From positions 1 through 64,000 of the forward strand of contig CAZZDK010000011.1 in NCBI GenBank assembly GCA_964652235.1: 64,000 bases of DNA, written 5' to 3'. Position 1 is the first letter of the stretch. Each line of letters begins with the position of its first letter. Below, piece after piece: positions 1 through 8,544 of the stretch. The DNA comes from CAZZDK01 sp964652235. GTDB taxonomy: Bacteria > Pseudomonadota > Alphaproteobacteria > UBA9219. The notes beneath the pieces are model-generated. The model saw nothing but the letters and a program-made list of their open reading frames with translations. It searched no databases and had not been told where the DNA came from. The translations under genes were made by a program, and so were the position numbers.

Positions 1-86
1 CGCTGCGCTCCGGCTCCCCGCAACCGCGACTGCGCCAGCCCCTTCACCCGCTCCAGGCGCGCCCGCTCTTTTGGAATCCTAAACAT
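1..86 (-). CDS. N-terminus of an unidentified protein, cut by the window edge
   Basis: An ATG at 84-86 on the minus strand opens a frame that stays open to the window edge (about 28 codons), beginning MFRIPKERARLERVKG. The start overlaps the stop of the upstream gene by a few bases, the usual layout for translational coupling. The visible residues are basic and probably helical, and are too few to assign a family. It would be the third gene of a minus-strand run that begins with the TPR protein. Confidence 0.4.
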   Translation of the reverse strand, partial: MFRIPKERARLERVKGLAQSRLRGAGAQ

Positions 87-546
87 ATTCCGGCTTTCGT
101 CCGTACAGAAGGTCCAGGAGTCTGGCGCGGCTCAGATGGGCCATGGCTATATAACCGCGGCTTGGCCCGCCCCAGGAGAGAAGCGAAAGAGACGACAACC
201 TGGTCGAAAACGAACCGGTCGCGCGGCGAAGGAGCGAGAGGATTCCGTCGCCGCCGCCTCCCCTCTTTCCTCCCGAGGCCGCAGGAGCGGGAGCCGAGCC
301 TTTGGCGGCCGGCGCGGCCGGCGTCGGCGAGGGTTTGCCGGATTGCGCCTTCGTGTGCTGCCGCGCCGCGTACCATTGCCTCGACGGGCGCAGGCCGTTT
401 TTTTCTAAAACTTTGACGAGATGCTGCGCGCCGCGCGCAGGCCCGCCGCCGGAGGATCCGAAAAACATCCCTAAAGACGTTTCCATAAGAAGCAGATAAA
501 AATTCGTCGGTCTTTCCAAGCGGTCCCGGCACGAAAAAGCGGTCAT
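79..546 (-). CDS. Hypothetical protein with a Pro/Ala/Gly-rich linker
   Basis: A 155-residue frame. I chose the ATG at 546 because a G-rich stretch (GGGGGCG) lies just upstream, although the frame is open further. The first 60 residues look like a small folded region, followed by a low-complexity linker rich in Pro, Ala, Gly and Lys, then a hydrophobic/basic tail ending in RKPEYV. No family is recognised. Its stop overlaps the ATG of the next minus-strand gene and it follows the TPR gene in the same direction, so the three may be co-transcribed. The linker composition means a spurious ORF in GC-rich DNA cannot be excluded. Confidence 0.4.
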   Translation of the reverse strand: MTAFSCRDRLERPTNFYLLLMETSLGMFFGSSGGGPARGAQHLVKVLEKNGLRPSRQWYAARQHTKAQSGKPSPTPAAPAAKGSAPAPAASGGKRGGGGDGILSLLRRATGSFSTRLSSLSLLSWGGPSRGYIAMAHLSRARLLDLLYGRKPEYV

Positions 547-653
547 AAGCGCCCCCTTGTTCAAAAGACAGGAGGACTTTAGCACAAAGCGGGGCGTTTT
601 TTGAACCGCGTTTATCCTTTTCTTCATTTCAAGCGCAGCGCCGCGCGAAAAAA

Positions 654-3600
654 CTAATTTCCCGGTTTGCGGTAAGAATCCAAGAAACCCTTGAACATAT
701 CTACTTCGGATAATTTCGTTTGCGCCGCAGCAAGGTCTTTGGGCTGCGTCGCCTTTTCCGGGCGCGTCAAAATGCGAAACAAATCGGCCCGCGCTGTTTT
801 GTCCATCGAGGGGCCGTAAGCGTCGGCCAGGCGACGCAGCCCGTCCGCGTCGCCGCCGAGCGCCATGGCGAGCGCGATGGTGACGGTCCATTCGGCCTTA
901 TCCGCCGGAAGGGCCGCGCCGTCCGCGGGCGGCGTGCCCACGATCGCTAAAAGCGTCCGCGCGACTTCGTCCCATTTCTTGGCGCGCATGGCGATGTCCG
1001 CGCGAAGCAGCTCGGCTTTTTCGGATTTTTCGGCGGGAAGGGCCGCCATGGCTTCCTCGTTCTTGCCCATTTCCGAAAGCGCGCGGGCGCGCAAAAGGCT
1101 TCTCTCGTCGCGAATTTCCTTCGAGAGATTCTGCGCTTCGGCCTGGCTTTGATCCAAGACGGCCAGCGCCGCTTCGGCCTGGTGGTCGAGCAAGCGCACC
1201 GCTGCCAGGCGCGAGGCCGTTTGTACCCGTTCGGCCGGGTCGGGGCTGTTCTTGATGATGTCGCTTAAAAGATTGCCCGCCTGATCGAGCAGATCAATGT
1301 CGATCAGCCTTTCCGCCAGGTGAAGGCGGACCTTGTTTCCTTCTTCGCCGTCCGGGATCAGATTTCTGAAATTGGAGAAAAGCGCCAGCGCTTCAAGCGG
1401 CGAAAGCTTTTTCCCTTCGGCGGACAGAAAAACGTCTTTGAAGAGGCGCTTCATCTCGACTTTAAGCGCCGTCGCCTGAGGACTTGAGGGATAAAGCCGC
1501 AGCGCCTGAACAAAGACGCCGAAGCCTTTCCCATATTCCTTGGACTCGATGTAGAAACCGCCCAGACGGCGCAGAATGTCGAACTCCAGATTGTCGCCCC
1601 GCCACGCGAAACGCAGGCCTTCCAGCTTTTCCGCCGCCTGCTTGGGCGTCATGGATTTTGTGGCCAGATCCAGATCGATAAGCGCCAGCTCGGCTCGTAT
1701 CTTGTAGAGGCGGTCCTTGTCCTGCGCCACTTGCCGCCAGAGCTTTCCGGCCAGATCGGCGCGGCCCGACCGGCTATGCAGCGCGCCGCGCAGATAACGG
1801 ATGGCCGGATCGAAGGAAGGGTCGTGTTCGCTTTTCTCCAGGCGGGAAAGCCATTCCGCCGCTTCCTTGTCTTTTTCGGAAGCCAGGGCGGATTCGACCG
1901 CGAGAATCGTAAAGCGCGAACGGAAAGGTTCCGGATAACGATCCAGGAAGGAGAGCGTAAGGGAAAACCGATCCGTTGCGTCGCGCCAGTCGCGCAGAAA
2001 GGCCGAGGCGACGGCTTGCCAGAGCATGGCTTCCGGCTGCTCAACCAGCGATTTGTCCGATAAATCCTCAAGCCCGCCCTCGACGTCGCCCGCCAAGATT
2101 CGCGCCGCGCCGCGCAGGGCCAGAAAATCAGTCTTGCCTTCGATTTCCGGCAGGCTTTTGCGGATCACTTCAAGCAAAGCGAGCGTTTCCTTGCCCATGC
2201 CGTGCGCGAAATAGAAACGCGCCAGGTCCATCCGCGCGAGCAGGCGCTGGTCTTCCGGAACGTCCACGACGGTTCGCATCAGCTTTTGGCGCGTTTCGCT
2301 AAAGGTTTCTCCGGCGCGGCCGCGCCAGCGCGCGAAGTCGTAAAGGGCGGGCGGCGCGTCTTTGGCGGCCTGCGCGCCGTGGGCGAAGGCGCCCGTGTCG
2401 CGCGGCGGCGAAAGCTTAAGCCCCCCTTCCGACGTGATCTCAATGCCGTCGGGGACGATCCGGGCTACGATTTTCTCGTGCCAGGGCTTGATGACGAGTC
2501 CTTGCGCCGCAGGCAGGATCTGAAGGTCGGCCAGGCGGCGCGAGACGGTAAAGGCGCTCGTCTCTCGCAAGGGAAGAACCAGAAGCCGATCTCCCACGAC
2601 GGGATCGGTCAAGAAAACCGGCTCCGGCGGGTTGGCCGTCGGCAGCAAGAGACGGCCCCCCAGGGCGAAGTCCGGTTGGGTGACAAACTCGGTCGAGACG
2701 CCTGCCGCCCCTTCTTTGCGCGAGAGAAAGATTTTCCAGACCGTCCCTTCCCGCGCGGCCCGCACCTCCACGCCGTCAGGGACGGCGAAACGGAAACCGG
2801 AATTGTACGGGAGATCGAAAGGTTCGGCCTTCACGCGCTGCGGCTGGCCGATCATGAAGGGCGGCGGCGCCAGTTTGCGGTCGAAAAGAATGGTGACGAG
2901 CCCGCCTCTCAAAAAGACGGCGAGGCCGACCTGCGTTTGGGGATCAAAGGTCAGGACGGGCGCGGGCGTCTTTTCGTCCGCGATGGCCAGAAGAGCGGCG
3001 GCCGTTTGAGAATCCATGGGGGCGGGCAGAGGCTTGATGGGCGCGAAAAGCCTTTCGCCTTCCTGGACCGGCGGCACCGGCGAAGAGCGCGGCGCGGGCG
3101 CGACCGTATTTTCCGGGGCGGACTTGCCCGCCGGAAGCGTCAGGACGTTTTTGACTTCTTCTTTCGCGGGAGAGGGGACGACGGCGGGCTCCTTTTTTTC
3201 TTCCTTTTCCTCCGCCTTTTTCGTTTCCTCTTTCGTATCCTCTTTTTTCGCGTCTTTCTTTTCCCCTCCCTTTTCCTCAGGAGGTGAAGGCGCGGTGGAA
3301 GGGCTGGAGGCCGTTATGTCGATGACGACGGAAGGGCCGCTCATGAAGTCCTTGAGAACCGCGCCGGGGGCGACGTTAAACCGGACCGCCAGAGGCTCTT
3401 TTCCGTCCTCCCCCGCGATCACCGCAAAGCCGCTTGCCCGCGACAGCCTCGTGGGCTTCAGGCTTATTTTTCCGGGAACCGAAAAGACGACCGAAACCGC
3501 GTCTCCTTCCCGGCTTATTTTATAGGAAACGCCGCGCGGCGCGTCGAAAACCACCCGGTCGAAAACGGGATGCTCGCCCGTCCTGAGAACGAAGGCCGCG

Positions 3601-3677
3601 GCCTCTTTTTCCGCCGCCCAGGAGGGCAGACAGAAAAGGAGAGCCAGAAAAGCGAAACCGACGAGTTTAAGCGACAT
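654..3677 (-). CDS. Large exported TPR protein with N-terminal beta domain
   Basis: A 1007-residue protein with a clear signal peptide (hydrophobic LVGFAFLALLFCLPSWA, then AEKEA), so it is exported. Residues of about 25-125 form an AMIN-like beta-rich region (hPVFDRVVFDAPRGVSY). A Lys/Glu- then Pro-rich linker runs from about 130 to 215, and from about 450 to the end there are many degenerate helical TPR-type repeats (for example LARFYFAHGMGKETLALLE). This architecture occurs in alphaproteobacteria as an uncharacterised protein, sometimes near motility genes; a role as a periplasmic scaffold is inferred. No convincing ribosome binding site precedes the start. It reads divergently from the WD40 gene. 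Confidence 0.8.
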   Translation of the reverse strand: MSLKLVGFAFLALLFCLPSWAAEKEAAAFVLRTGEHPVFDRVVFDAPRGVSYKISREGDAVSVVFSVPGKISLKPTRLSRASGFAVIAGEDGKEPLAVRFNVAPGAVLKDFMSGPSVVIDITASSPSTAPSPPEEKGGEKKDAKKEDTKEETKKAEEKEEKKEPAVVPSPAKEEVKNVLTLPAGKSAPENTVAPAPRSSPVPPVQEGERLFAPIKPLPAPMDSQTAAALLAIADEKTPAPVLTFDPQTQVGLAVFLRGGLVTILFDRKLAPPPFMIGQPQRVKAEPFDLPYNSGFRFAVPDGVEVRAAREGTVWKIFLSRKEGAAGVSTEFVTQPDFALGGRLLLPTANPPEPVFLTDPVVGDRLLVLPLRETSAFTVSRRLADLQILPAAQGLVIKPWHEKIVARIVPDGIEITSEGGLKLSPPRDTGAFAHGAQAAKDAPPALYDFARWRGRAGETFSETRQKLMRTVVDVPEDQRLLARMDLARFYFAHGMGKETLALLEVIRKSLPEIEGKTDFLALRGAARILAGDVEGGLEDLSDKSLVEQPEAMLWQAVASAFLRDWRDATDRFSLTLSFLDRYPEPFRSRFTILAVESALASEKDKEAAEWLSRLEKSEHDPSFDPAIRYLRGALHSRSGRADLAGKLWRQVAQDKDRLYKIRAELALIDLDLATKSMTPKQAAEKLEGLRFAWRGDNLEFDILRRLGGFYIESKEYGKGFGVFVQALRLYPSSPQATALKVEMKRLFKDVFLSAEGKKLSPLEALALFSNFRNLIPDGEEGNKVRLHLAERLIDIDLLDQAGNLLSDIIKNSPDPAERVQTASRLAAVRLLDHQAEAALAVLDQSQAEAQNLSKEIRDERSLLRARALSEMGKNEEAMAALPAEKSEKAELLRADIAMRAKKWDEVARTLLAIVGTPPADGAALPADKAEWTVTIALAMALGGDADGLRRLADAYGPSMDKTARADLFRILTRPEKATQPKDLAAAQTKLSEVDMFKGFLDSYRKPGN

Positions 3678-3889
3678 GGAAAGGGGAATCGGGAGGAGGA
3701 AAGAGGTTGGTTCTTCACTCTATAACAAACCGGCGTAAAAAAAAGGCCTGTTTTTTAACCTTATATCAGACAACGCCTGAACGGACGTACCTTTTGACAT
3801 CACTTGGCTTCCGCGCCCTGCCTTTCCCCTGCCGACACCCCCCCCATTTTTTCGTTGAGAAAAAAGCCGTTTTTCCGCACCCTGCGCCC

Positions 3890-4951
3890 ATGACATCAAA
3901 TCCCTTCGCTTTTTTACGCCGTTGGTTTCTGGGCGAGGAAGTTTCCGGCCTTTGCGGCGACGGGCGCGGCGAAACTTTTGCCGTTGCGCTGGAAAGCGGG
4001 GACCTTGTTCTTTTCCCCTTGGGCGACGCCGGGTTAGAGCCGCAGCGATTGCCCGCGCATGACGGGCCGGTTTTGGCCCTTGTCCCGGACGCGGACGACC
4101 ATGCTTTTCTTTCCGGCGGCGCCGACGGCAGGCTTTTGATTTCCGAGCCGGGGCCGCCTGCCCCGACGGAAATTGCCCGTCTTTCCGCCGGAAAGATCAC
4201 GCGCGTCGCGACCTCGCGGGAGGGAATCCGGGCCTTTGCCAGCGAGACGGAACTGCGGCTTTTGGACCCGGAAGGCCAGCCGCTCGGCGCGGCGCTGCCT
4301 TTGGACGAGCCTTTGTCCTGTTTGGCCTTTAGTCCGGGGGGCTCGTTTCTGGCCGCCTCCTCCGGGCGGTCTTTACGCCTGTTCGATCCTCGCACGCTTC
4401 AGAAGACGCTTTTAGAGAAAGAGGCGGCCGTTCTTTCTTTTGTCTGGCGATCCGATGAAACGAGAATCTACGCGGCCCTGGCCGGGGGCGGGATCGAAGC
4501 GTGGGAAGTCGATCCTTCTTTGCCGGCCTGGAGCGCGACCGCTCCGCTTCCGTTTGACGGGGCGCTCCCGGTTTTTTCGTCCCTCGTTTTGTCGGCGGGC
4601 GGGCGGTTTCTGGCGGCTTGCGGCGCGAGGCGTCCTTACGTCTGGTCGCTTGAAGGCGCGGGCGGCGCCCCTTTTCTGCTCGGCGAGGAAGGGCCGAGGC
4701 GTGTTTGCTGCGCGGCGGCGCATCCTCGAGACGATTTATTGGCGGTAGGTTACGACGACGGCGCGGTTCTTCTGGCGCCTCTTGACGGACGCAGGGAACT
4801 GGTCGTCTTTCCGCCCGCCGGGTCGTCGGTCAAGGGCCTTGTCTGGGGCGCGGACGGCGACAGCTTTCACGCCGCTTTGGAAAACGGGCACGTCTTTCTT
4901 TTCACGCTTCGGAGCGTGACGCGCTTTGTGCGCGGGCAGGCGAAGCGCTAA
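3890..4951 (+). CDS. WD40-like beta-propeller protein
   Basis: 353 residues from the ATG at 3890; the frame is open further upstream but that part reads as non-coding. Short repeated blades of the form HDGPVLALVPDADDHAFLSGGADGRLLI and PLSCLAFSPGGSFLAASSGRSLRLFDP are the WD40 pattern, about six or seven of them. No signal peptide is seen, so it is probably cytoplasmic and acts as a protein interaction platform. It is convergent with the secreted-protein gene that follows and divergent from the TPR gene, so it is probably monocistronic. The partner is unknown. Confidence 0.8.
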   Translation: MTSNPFAFLRRWFLGEEVSGLCGDGRGETFAVALESGDLVLFPLGDAGLEPQRLPAHDGPVLALVPDADDHAFLSGGADGRLLISEPGPPAPTEIARLSAGKITRVATSREGIRAFASETELRLLDPEGQPLGAALPLDEPLSCLAFSPGGSFLAASSGRSLRLFDPRTLQKTLLEKEAAVLSFVWRSDETRIYAALAGGGIEAWEVDPSLPAWSATAPLPFDGALPVFSSLVLSAGGRFLAACGARRPYVWSLEGAGGAPFLLGEEGPRRVCCAAAHPRDDLLAVGYDDGAVLLAPLDGRRELVVFPPAGSSVKGLVWGADGDSFHAALENGHVFLFTLRSVTRFVRGQAKR

Positions 4952-4954
4952 AAA

Positions 4955-6127
4955 TTACCAGCCGCAGACCGAAACCGGCGTGGCCGAAGGCGTGGAAGGA
5001 GGCTTGATCTTCGGCGTTCCGTCGCTTTTGCACTCGTTGCCGCTTTCGATGTAATCGTGCTCCGCGTCGGTTTCACAGGCTTCCGGACGCGTCCCGCCGC
5101 TGATGCGCGAGGTCAGGGGGGAGGGGAAGATCCATCCCTTGTTCGTGCGCACCGACAGTCCGGACGAATCGCCGTCCTGGCTCGCCCCGGCGGTGAGCGG
5201 GTTGACCTTCCAGACCTCCTGCCAACTATGCCAGTTCTTGACGCACTGCGTGGCGTATTTCGCGCAATATTCCTCTTCGAGGCCGCTCGCATTCAAGCGC
5301 TTTTCTTTTTTCAGGCAGAGGTCTTTGTTCACAACCACTTCCATATCGTAGCACTTGTACTTGAAGGTGTGGACGTTCAGAATCCCGTCGCTGCCCGAAG
5401 ACGGCCAGGTCGTTCCCTCGCGGGCGTAGGGAAGCTCCATGCTAAAATAGTTGCTCGAACTGCCGACGGGGTCGCCGTCGTTTTCGTCGCCCAAGTCAAA
5501 GCGCGCCGAGGTCGGGCCGTAGTAGTAGCTGCAATCGCCGGGGCAGGGCAGAGAGCAGCGGTCGGCGTAAACATTCTCCGGCAGATTGTCGAGAAAGGCC
5601 TTCCACTCGGTATAGGTCCGGAGCGGCACGAAAATATTGTTGGGAGACAGATTTCGGATATAGCGGCACATACCGAAAGCGTCGATGGGCGTCACCGCCG
5701 TTACCCCCGCGTTTACGCGCACGCCTGCCATGGCGGCGGCGGGGTGGCCGGAACGGAAAAAGGTGGGACGGAAATAAGTCGAGGTGGCGAAATTATAAAG
5801 CCCGCCGTTGTCCTGCAAGGCGGCGTCGGGAACCCGGCTCATTTTAACGACGTCGTCAAAGCCGCTGACGCGCCAGCGGCTGGCCTTGAAATGTTCGTAA
5901 TTGGGATAATGCGGATCCTCCGCCGAACTGGAAAGCGTGCCTCCGTCGCCGGGGAAGGCCTCTTTGAGGCAGGGGTGAAGATCGTTGCTGCTGCCGTTTC
6001 CGTCCAGGATGCAAATTTCCGTGATGTCTAAATAGGTGACGGCCCTTGCCGCCTCGCCGGGAAGGAGAAAGGAGACCAAAGCCAGAAGGAATATCGGGGC
6101 GTGGGAAAAACGCGAACGGACGTTCAT
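4955..6127 (-). CDS. Secreted cysteine-rich protein of unknown function
   Basis: 390 residues. The N-terminus has a signal peptide (PIFLLALVSFLLPGEAARA, then VTYLDI) and AGGGAG lies upstream of the ATG. The mature part holds about 15 cysteines, with clusters such as CSLPCPGDCSYYYGP around residues 190-205, suggesting disulfide bonds in the periplasm or outside the cell. The C-terminus is Pro/Ser/Thr-rich and ends VSVCGW. No domain family is recognised. It is a single gene, convergent with the WD40 gene. Confidence 0.7.
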   Translation of the reverse strand: MNVRSRFSHAPIFLLALVSFLLPGEAARAVTYLDITEICILDGNGSSNDLHPCLKEAFPGDGGTLSSSAEDPHYPNYEHFKASRWRVSGFDDVVKMSRVPDAALQDNGGLYNFATSTYFRPTFFRSGHPAAAMAGVRVNAGVTAVTPIDAFGMCRYIRNLSPNNIFVPLRTYTEWKAFLDNLPENVYADRCSLPCPGDCSYYYGPTSARFDLGDENDGDPVGSSSNYFSMELPYAREGTTWPSSGSDGILNVHTFKYKCYDMEVVVNKDLCLKKEKRLNASGLEEEYCAKYATQCVKNWHSWQEVWKVNPLTAGASQDGDSSGLSVRTNKGWIFPSPLTSRISGGTRPEACETDAEHDYIESGNECKSDGTPKIKPPSTPSATPVSVCGW

Positions 6128-6234
6128 GGGCAGCTCCCTGGAAGATAAAGCAAAAGGTCCGCGCGGCCCGTCTTTGCCGCGAGAGACTCCCTCATTCTCG
6201 AGTCTAGAAAGAAACTCTTAACAAAACCGTAATT

Positions 6235-7218
6235 TTAGGCCGAAAGAGACAGCTCTTCGTCCATGCAGCGTTGATAAAGCTCAGCAATAACAGGACGTTC
6301 AACCTCGTCGCACTTGTTAAGAAAGCTCAACCGGAAAGCCGTGGCCATCGAGCCGAAAATGACCCAATTTTCGGCCCAGGTAATGACGGTTCGCGGCGAC
6401 ATGACCGTGGCGATGTCGCCGTTGATGAAGCTTTGCCGCGTCAGATTCGCCAGCGCCACCATGGCGGCGATGCGTTTTCTTCCCTCTTCCCCCGCCAGCG
6501 CCGGAACTTTGGCCTCGATGATGGCAATTTCTTTTTCTTCCGGCAGATAATTGAGCGTCGCGACGATGTTCCAGCGATCCATCTGGCCTTGATTAATCTG
6601 CTGCGTACCGTGATACAGCCCCGTCGTGTCGCCCAGGCCGATCGTGTTGGCCGTCGCGAACAGCCGAAAGGCCGGGTGCGGGTGCAAGACCCGGTTCTGG
6701 TCCAGCAGGGTCAGTTTCCCTTCCGCTTCCAGGACGCGCTGAATCACGAACATGACGTCCGGACGTCCCGCATCGTATTCGTCGAAAACGAGGGCGACGG
6801 CGCGTTGCAAAGCCCAGGGCAAAAGCCCTTCGCGAAACTCGGTGATCTGCTTGCCGTCCTTGATGACGATGGCGTCCTTGCCGATAAGGTCAATGCGGCT
6901 GATGTGGCTGTCCAGGTTGACGCGCACGCAAGGCCAGTTGAGGCGCGCCGCGATTTGTTCGATGTGCGAGGATTTGCCCGTTCCGTGATAGCCCTGGACC
7001 AAGACGCGCCGTCCGTGGGCGAACCCGGCGAGGATCGCGAGCGTCGTGTCCTTGTCGAACCTGTAGGCCGGGTCGAGGTCGGGGACATGTTCGCCTTTTT
7101 GGGAGAAAGCGGGGACTTTCCAGTCGGAGTCCACGTCGAAGAGCTTGCGAACGGATACGAGGTCGTCGGGAACGCCCCTTTCGTCCAGAGGGTGAAGGGA
7201 GGTCTGAAAGCCGGTCAT
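6235..7218 (-). CDS. cobS: Cobaltochelatase AAA+ subunit CobS
   Basis: 327 residues, the usual CobS length, using the ATG at 7218; the frame is open upstream but that part reads as non-coding. Walker A is GYHGTGKS (about 76-83) and Walker B is ALVFDEYD (about 142-149), followed by the sensor region FRLFATANTIGLGDTTGLYHG. CobS is the ATPase that with CobT drives CobN to insert cobalt into hydrogenobyrinic diamide in aerobic cobalamin synthesis. In many alphaproteobacteria cobT follows immediately; here a Cys-rich secreted protein lies downstream and no cobT is in the window. CobS-like ATPases can also work outside B12 synthesis. Confidence 0.88.
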   Translation of the reverse strand: MTGFQTSLHPLDERGVPDDLVSVRKLFDVDSDWKVPAFSQKGEHVPDLDPAYRFDKDTTLAILAGFAHGRRVLVQGYHGTGKSSHIEQIAARLNWPCVRVNLDSHISRIDLIGKDAIVIKDGKQITEFREGLLPWALQRAVALVFDEYDAGRPDVMFVIQRVLEAEGKLTLLDQNRVLHPHPAFRLFATANTIGLGDTTGLYHGTQQINQGQMDRWNIVATLNYLPEEKEIAIIEAKVPALAGEEGRKRIAAMVALANLTRQSFINGDIATVMSPRTVITWAENWVIFGSMATAFRLSFLNKCDEVERPVIAELYQRCMDEELSLSA

Positions 7219-7575
7219 GTTTTCACCGCGTTTTGAAAGAGCGGCAGGAGGTGTAGCACAAAAGCCCGCGCGGGCATAAGATTCTTCCCGAAGGTTTCGA
7301 GAACGGAGCGAATAAAGAAAGTTTCTTTTTGAATTATTCTTGTTATCTATTCCCCCTTTGGGAGGCCGAAAGCACAACCTATGGTTGTTTTCAAATTTAA
7401 GCCGCTCACACAGCCGTGTGGCTCCAAAGACACACAACCTATTGATAGAAAAAGAATTAACCATCGAGCGCATTTTTCGCTTGATATACTTAAGCGTGTA
7501 TATGATTATGCCTGTAGTTTCTTCGCCGTTTTCCCTTCTCGCCTCCTGTCGCTCCCCACAAAGAAGGATTCCCCC
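7219..7575. promoter_or_regulatory. 357-bp divergent promoter region with palindrome and direct repeat
   Basis: The gap between divergent cobS and the ribbon-helix-helix gene holds no credible gene. It contains a 15-bp palindrome ACAACCTATGGTTGT (7374-7388). A 10-bp direct repeat CACAACCTAT occurs at 7373-7382 and 7433-7442, exactly 60 bp apart. The stretch before 7575 is AT-rich (around 7450-7510) and could hold the promoter for the plus-strand gene. The repeats are candidate operators, possibly for the adjacent RHH protein. Confidence 0.45.
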
Positions 7576-7998
7576 ATGACCGCGACGACTTCCGCAACGA
7601 CCGCCTCCCGTTCAGGCCCCCTTCCCTCCGTCTGCAAAGAGCGCAGCAGTCTTGTCAGTCGAAACGTGACGATCGGTTCTCATCGGACGAGCATTCGCCT
7701 TGAGCCGGATATGTGGAACGGCCTGAGAGAAATTTGCCGCCGCGAACACGTGACCATTCACGACATCGCGACGGTCGTTTCGTCCCGCAAGCCGTCGAAT
7801 TCTTCCCTGACGGCGGCCATCCGCGTTTTCGTTATGGCTTACTTCCGCGCCGCTGCGACCGAGGAAGGGCATAGCCGCGCGGGCCACGGTCCGGGCGGTT
7901 CCTTTATGGAATCCCTTATGCACAAACGCTCGGAAGACCAGGACAACCTGGTTTCTATCGGAAACAACCGGCTCGGGCGAGCCTGGGCGACTCGTTAG
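7576..7998 (+). CDS. Ribbon-helix-helix (RHH_4-type) DNA-binding protein
   Basis: 140 residues from the ATG at 7576, preceded by AAGAAGGA. Residues of about 35-95 (TSIRLEPDMWNGLREICRREH ... SNSSLTAAIRVFVMAYFR) fit the RHH_4 family common in alphaproteobacteria. It has a beta strand carrying the DNA-contact residues (TSIRL) followed by two helices. N- and C-terminal parts look disordered. The upstream gap contains a palindrome and a direct repeat that could be its own operator. Its target genes are unknown; it lies just before cheY-cheZ but a terminator separates them. Confidence 0.75.
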   Translation: MTATTSATTASRSGPLPSVCKERSSLVSRNVTIGSHRTSIRLEPDMWNGLREICRREHVTIHDIATVVSSRKPSNSSLTAAIRVFVMAYFRAAATEEGHSRAGHGPGGSFMESLMHKRSEDQDNLVSIGNNRLGRAWATR

Positions 7999-8026
7999 GA
8001 TTGTTTTTCCTTGAAAAAAGGTCCGG

Positions 8027-8048
8027 ATCGCAAAAGGGCCTTTGCGAT
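8027..8048 (+). terminator. Hairpin terminator after the RHH gene
   Basis: An 8-bp perfect stem (ATCGCAAA ... TTTGCGAT) with a 6-base loop, followed by a T-rich run shortly downstream. It separates the RHH gene from cheY. Confidence 0.6.
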
Positions 8049-8142
8049 TTGGTAACCATTTTTTCAGTTTCTTAAGGCATTTTCTCTTCATGCCTTTTGC
8101 GGCGCAAACAGCAAGGCGCCGATTAATGAACAGGAGCCGAAA

Positions 8143-8529
8143 ATGGCCATAGACATGAACATGAACATTCTGATCGTCGACGATTACAAGACGATGCTTC
8201 GAATCATCGAGAATTTGCTTAAGCAGCTTGGATTCAAAAACGTTTTTCAGGCCACCGACGGATCGATGGCGCTCAAGATGATGCGCGAGACGACTTTCGG
8301 CCTTGTCATTTCGGATTGGAACATGGAGCCGATGACCGGCCTGCAGCTTCTTAAGGAAGTGCGCGCCGATGCTCATTTGAAGGCGACGCCCTTCATCATG
8401 GTTACGGCGGAAAGCAAGGTTGAAAACGTCGCAGCGGCCAAGGAGGCGGGCGTCAACAACTATATCGTCAAGCCGTTCAACGCTGAAACGCTCAAGCAAA
8501 AAATCTCCGCCGTCTTGGGCGCTTTTTAA
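8143..8529 (+). CDS. cheY: Chemotaxis response regulator CheY
   Basis: 128 residues, a single receiver domain with no output domain. The acidic pair is D13/D14, the phosphoacceptor is D58 (VISDWNM), the switch residue is T88 (MVTAES) and the conserved lysine is K110 (VKPF), so every residue needed for phosphorylation is present. Phospho-CheY binds the flagellar switch protein FliM to change rotation. CAGGAG precedes the start. cheZ begins 15 bases downstream, so the pair is probably one operon encoding a signal and its terminator. Confidence 0.93.
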   Translation: MAIDMNMNILIVDDYKTMLRIIENLLKQLGFKNVFQATDGSMALKMMRETTFGLVISDWNMEPMTGLQLLKEVRADAHLKATPFIMVTAESKVENVAAAKEAGVNNYIVKPFNAETLKQKISAVLGAF

Positions 8530-8544
8530 GGACAGGGGACGAAA

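Noticed and set aside
2202..3287. 361-residue plus-strand ORF opposite the TPR gene
   Set aside because: Arg/Gly-rich composition and full overlap with the strongly supported minus-strand TPR protein; a GC-skew shadow.
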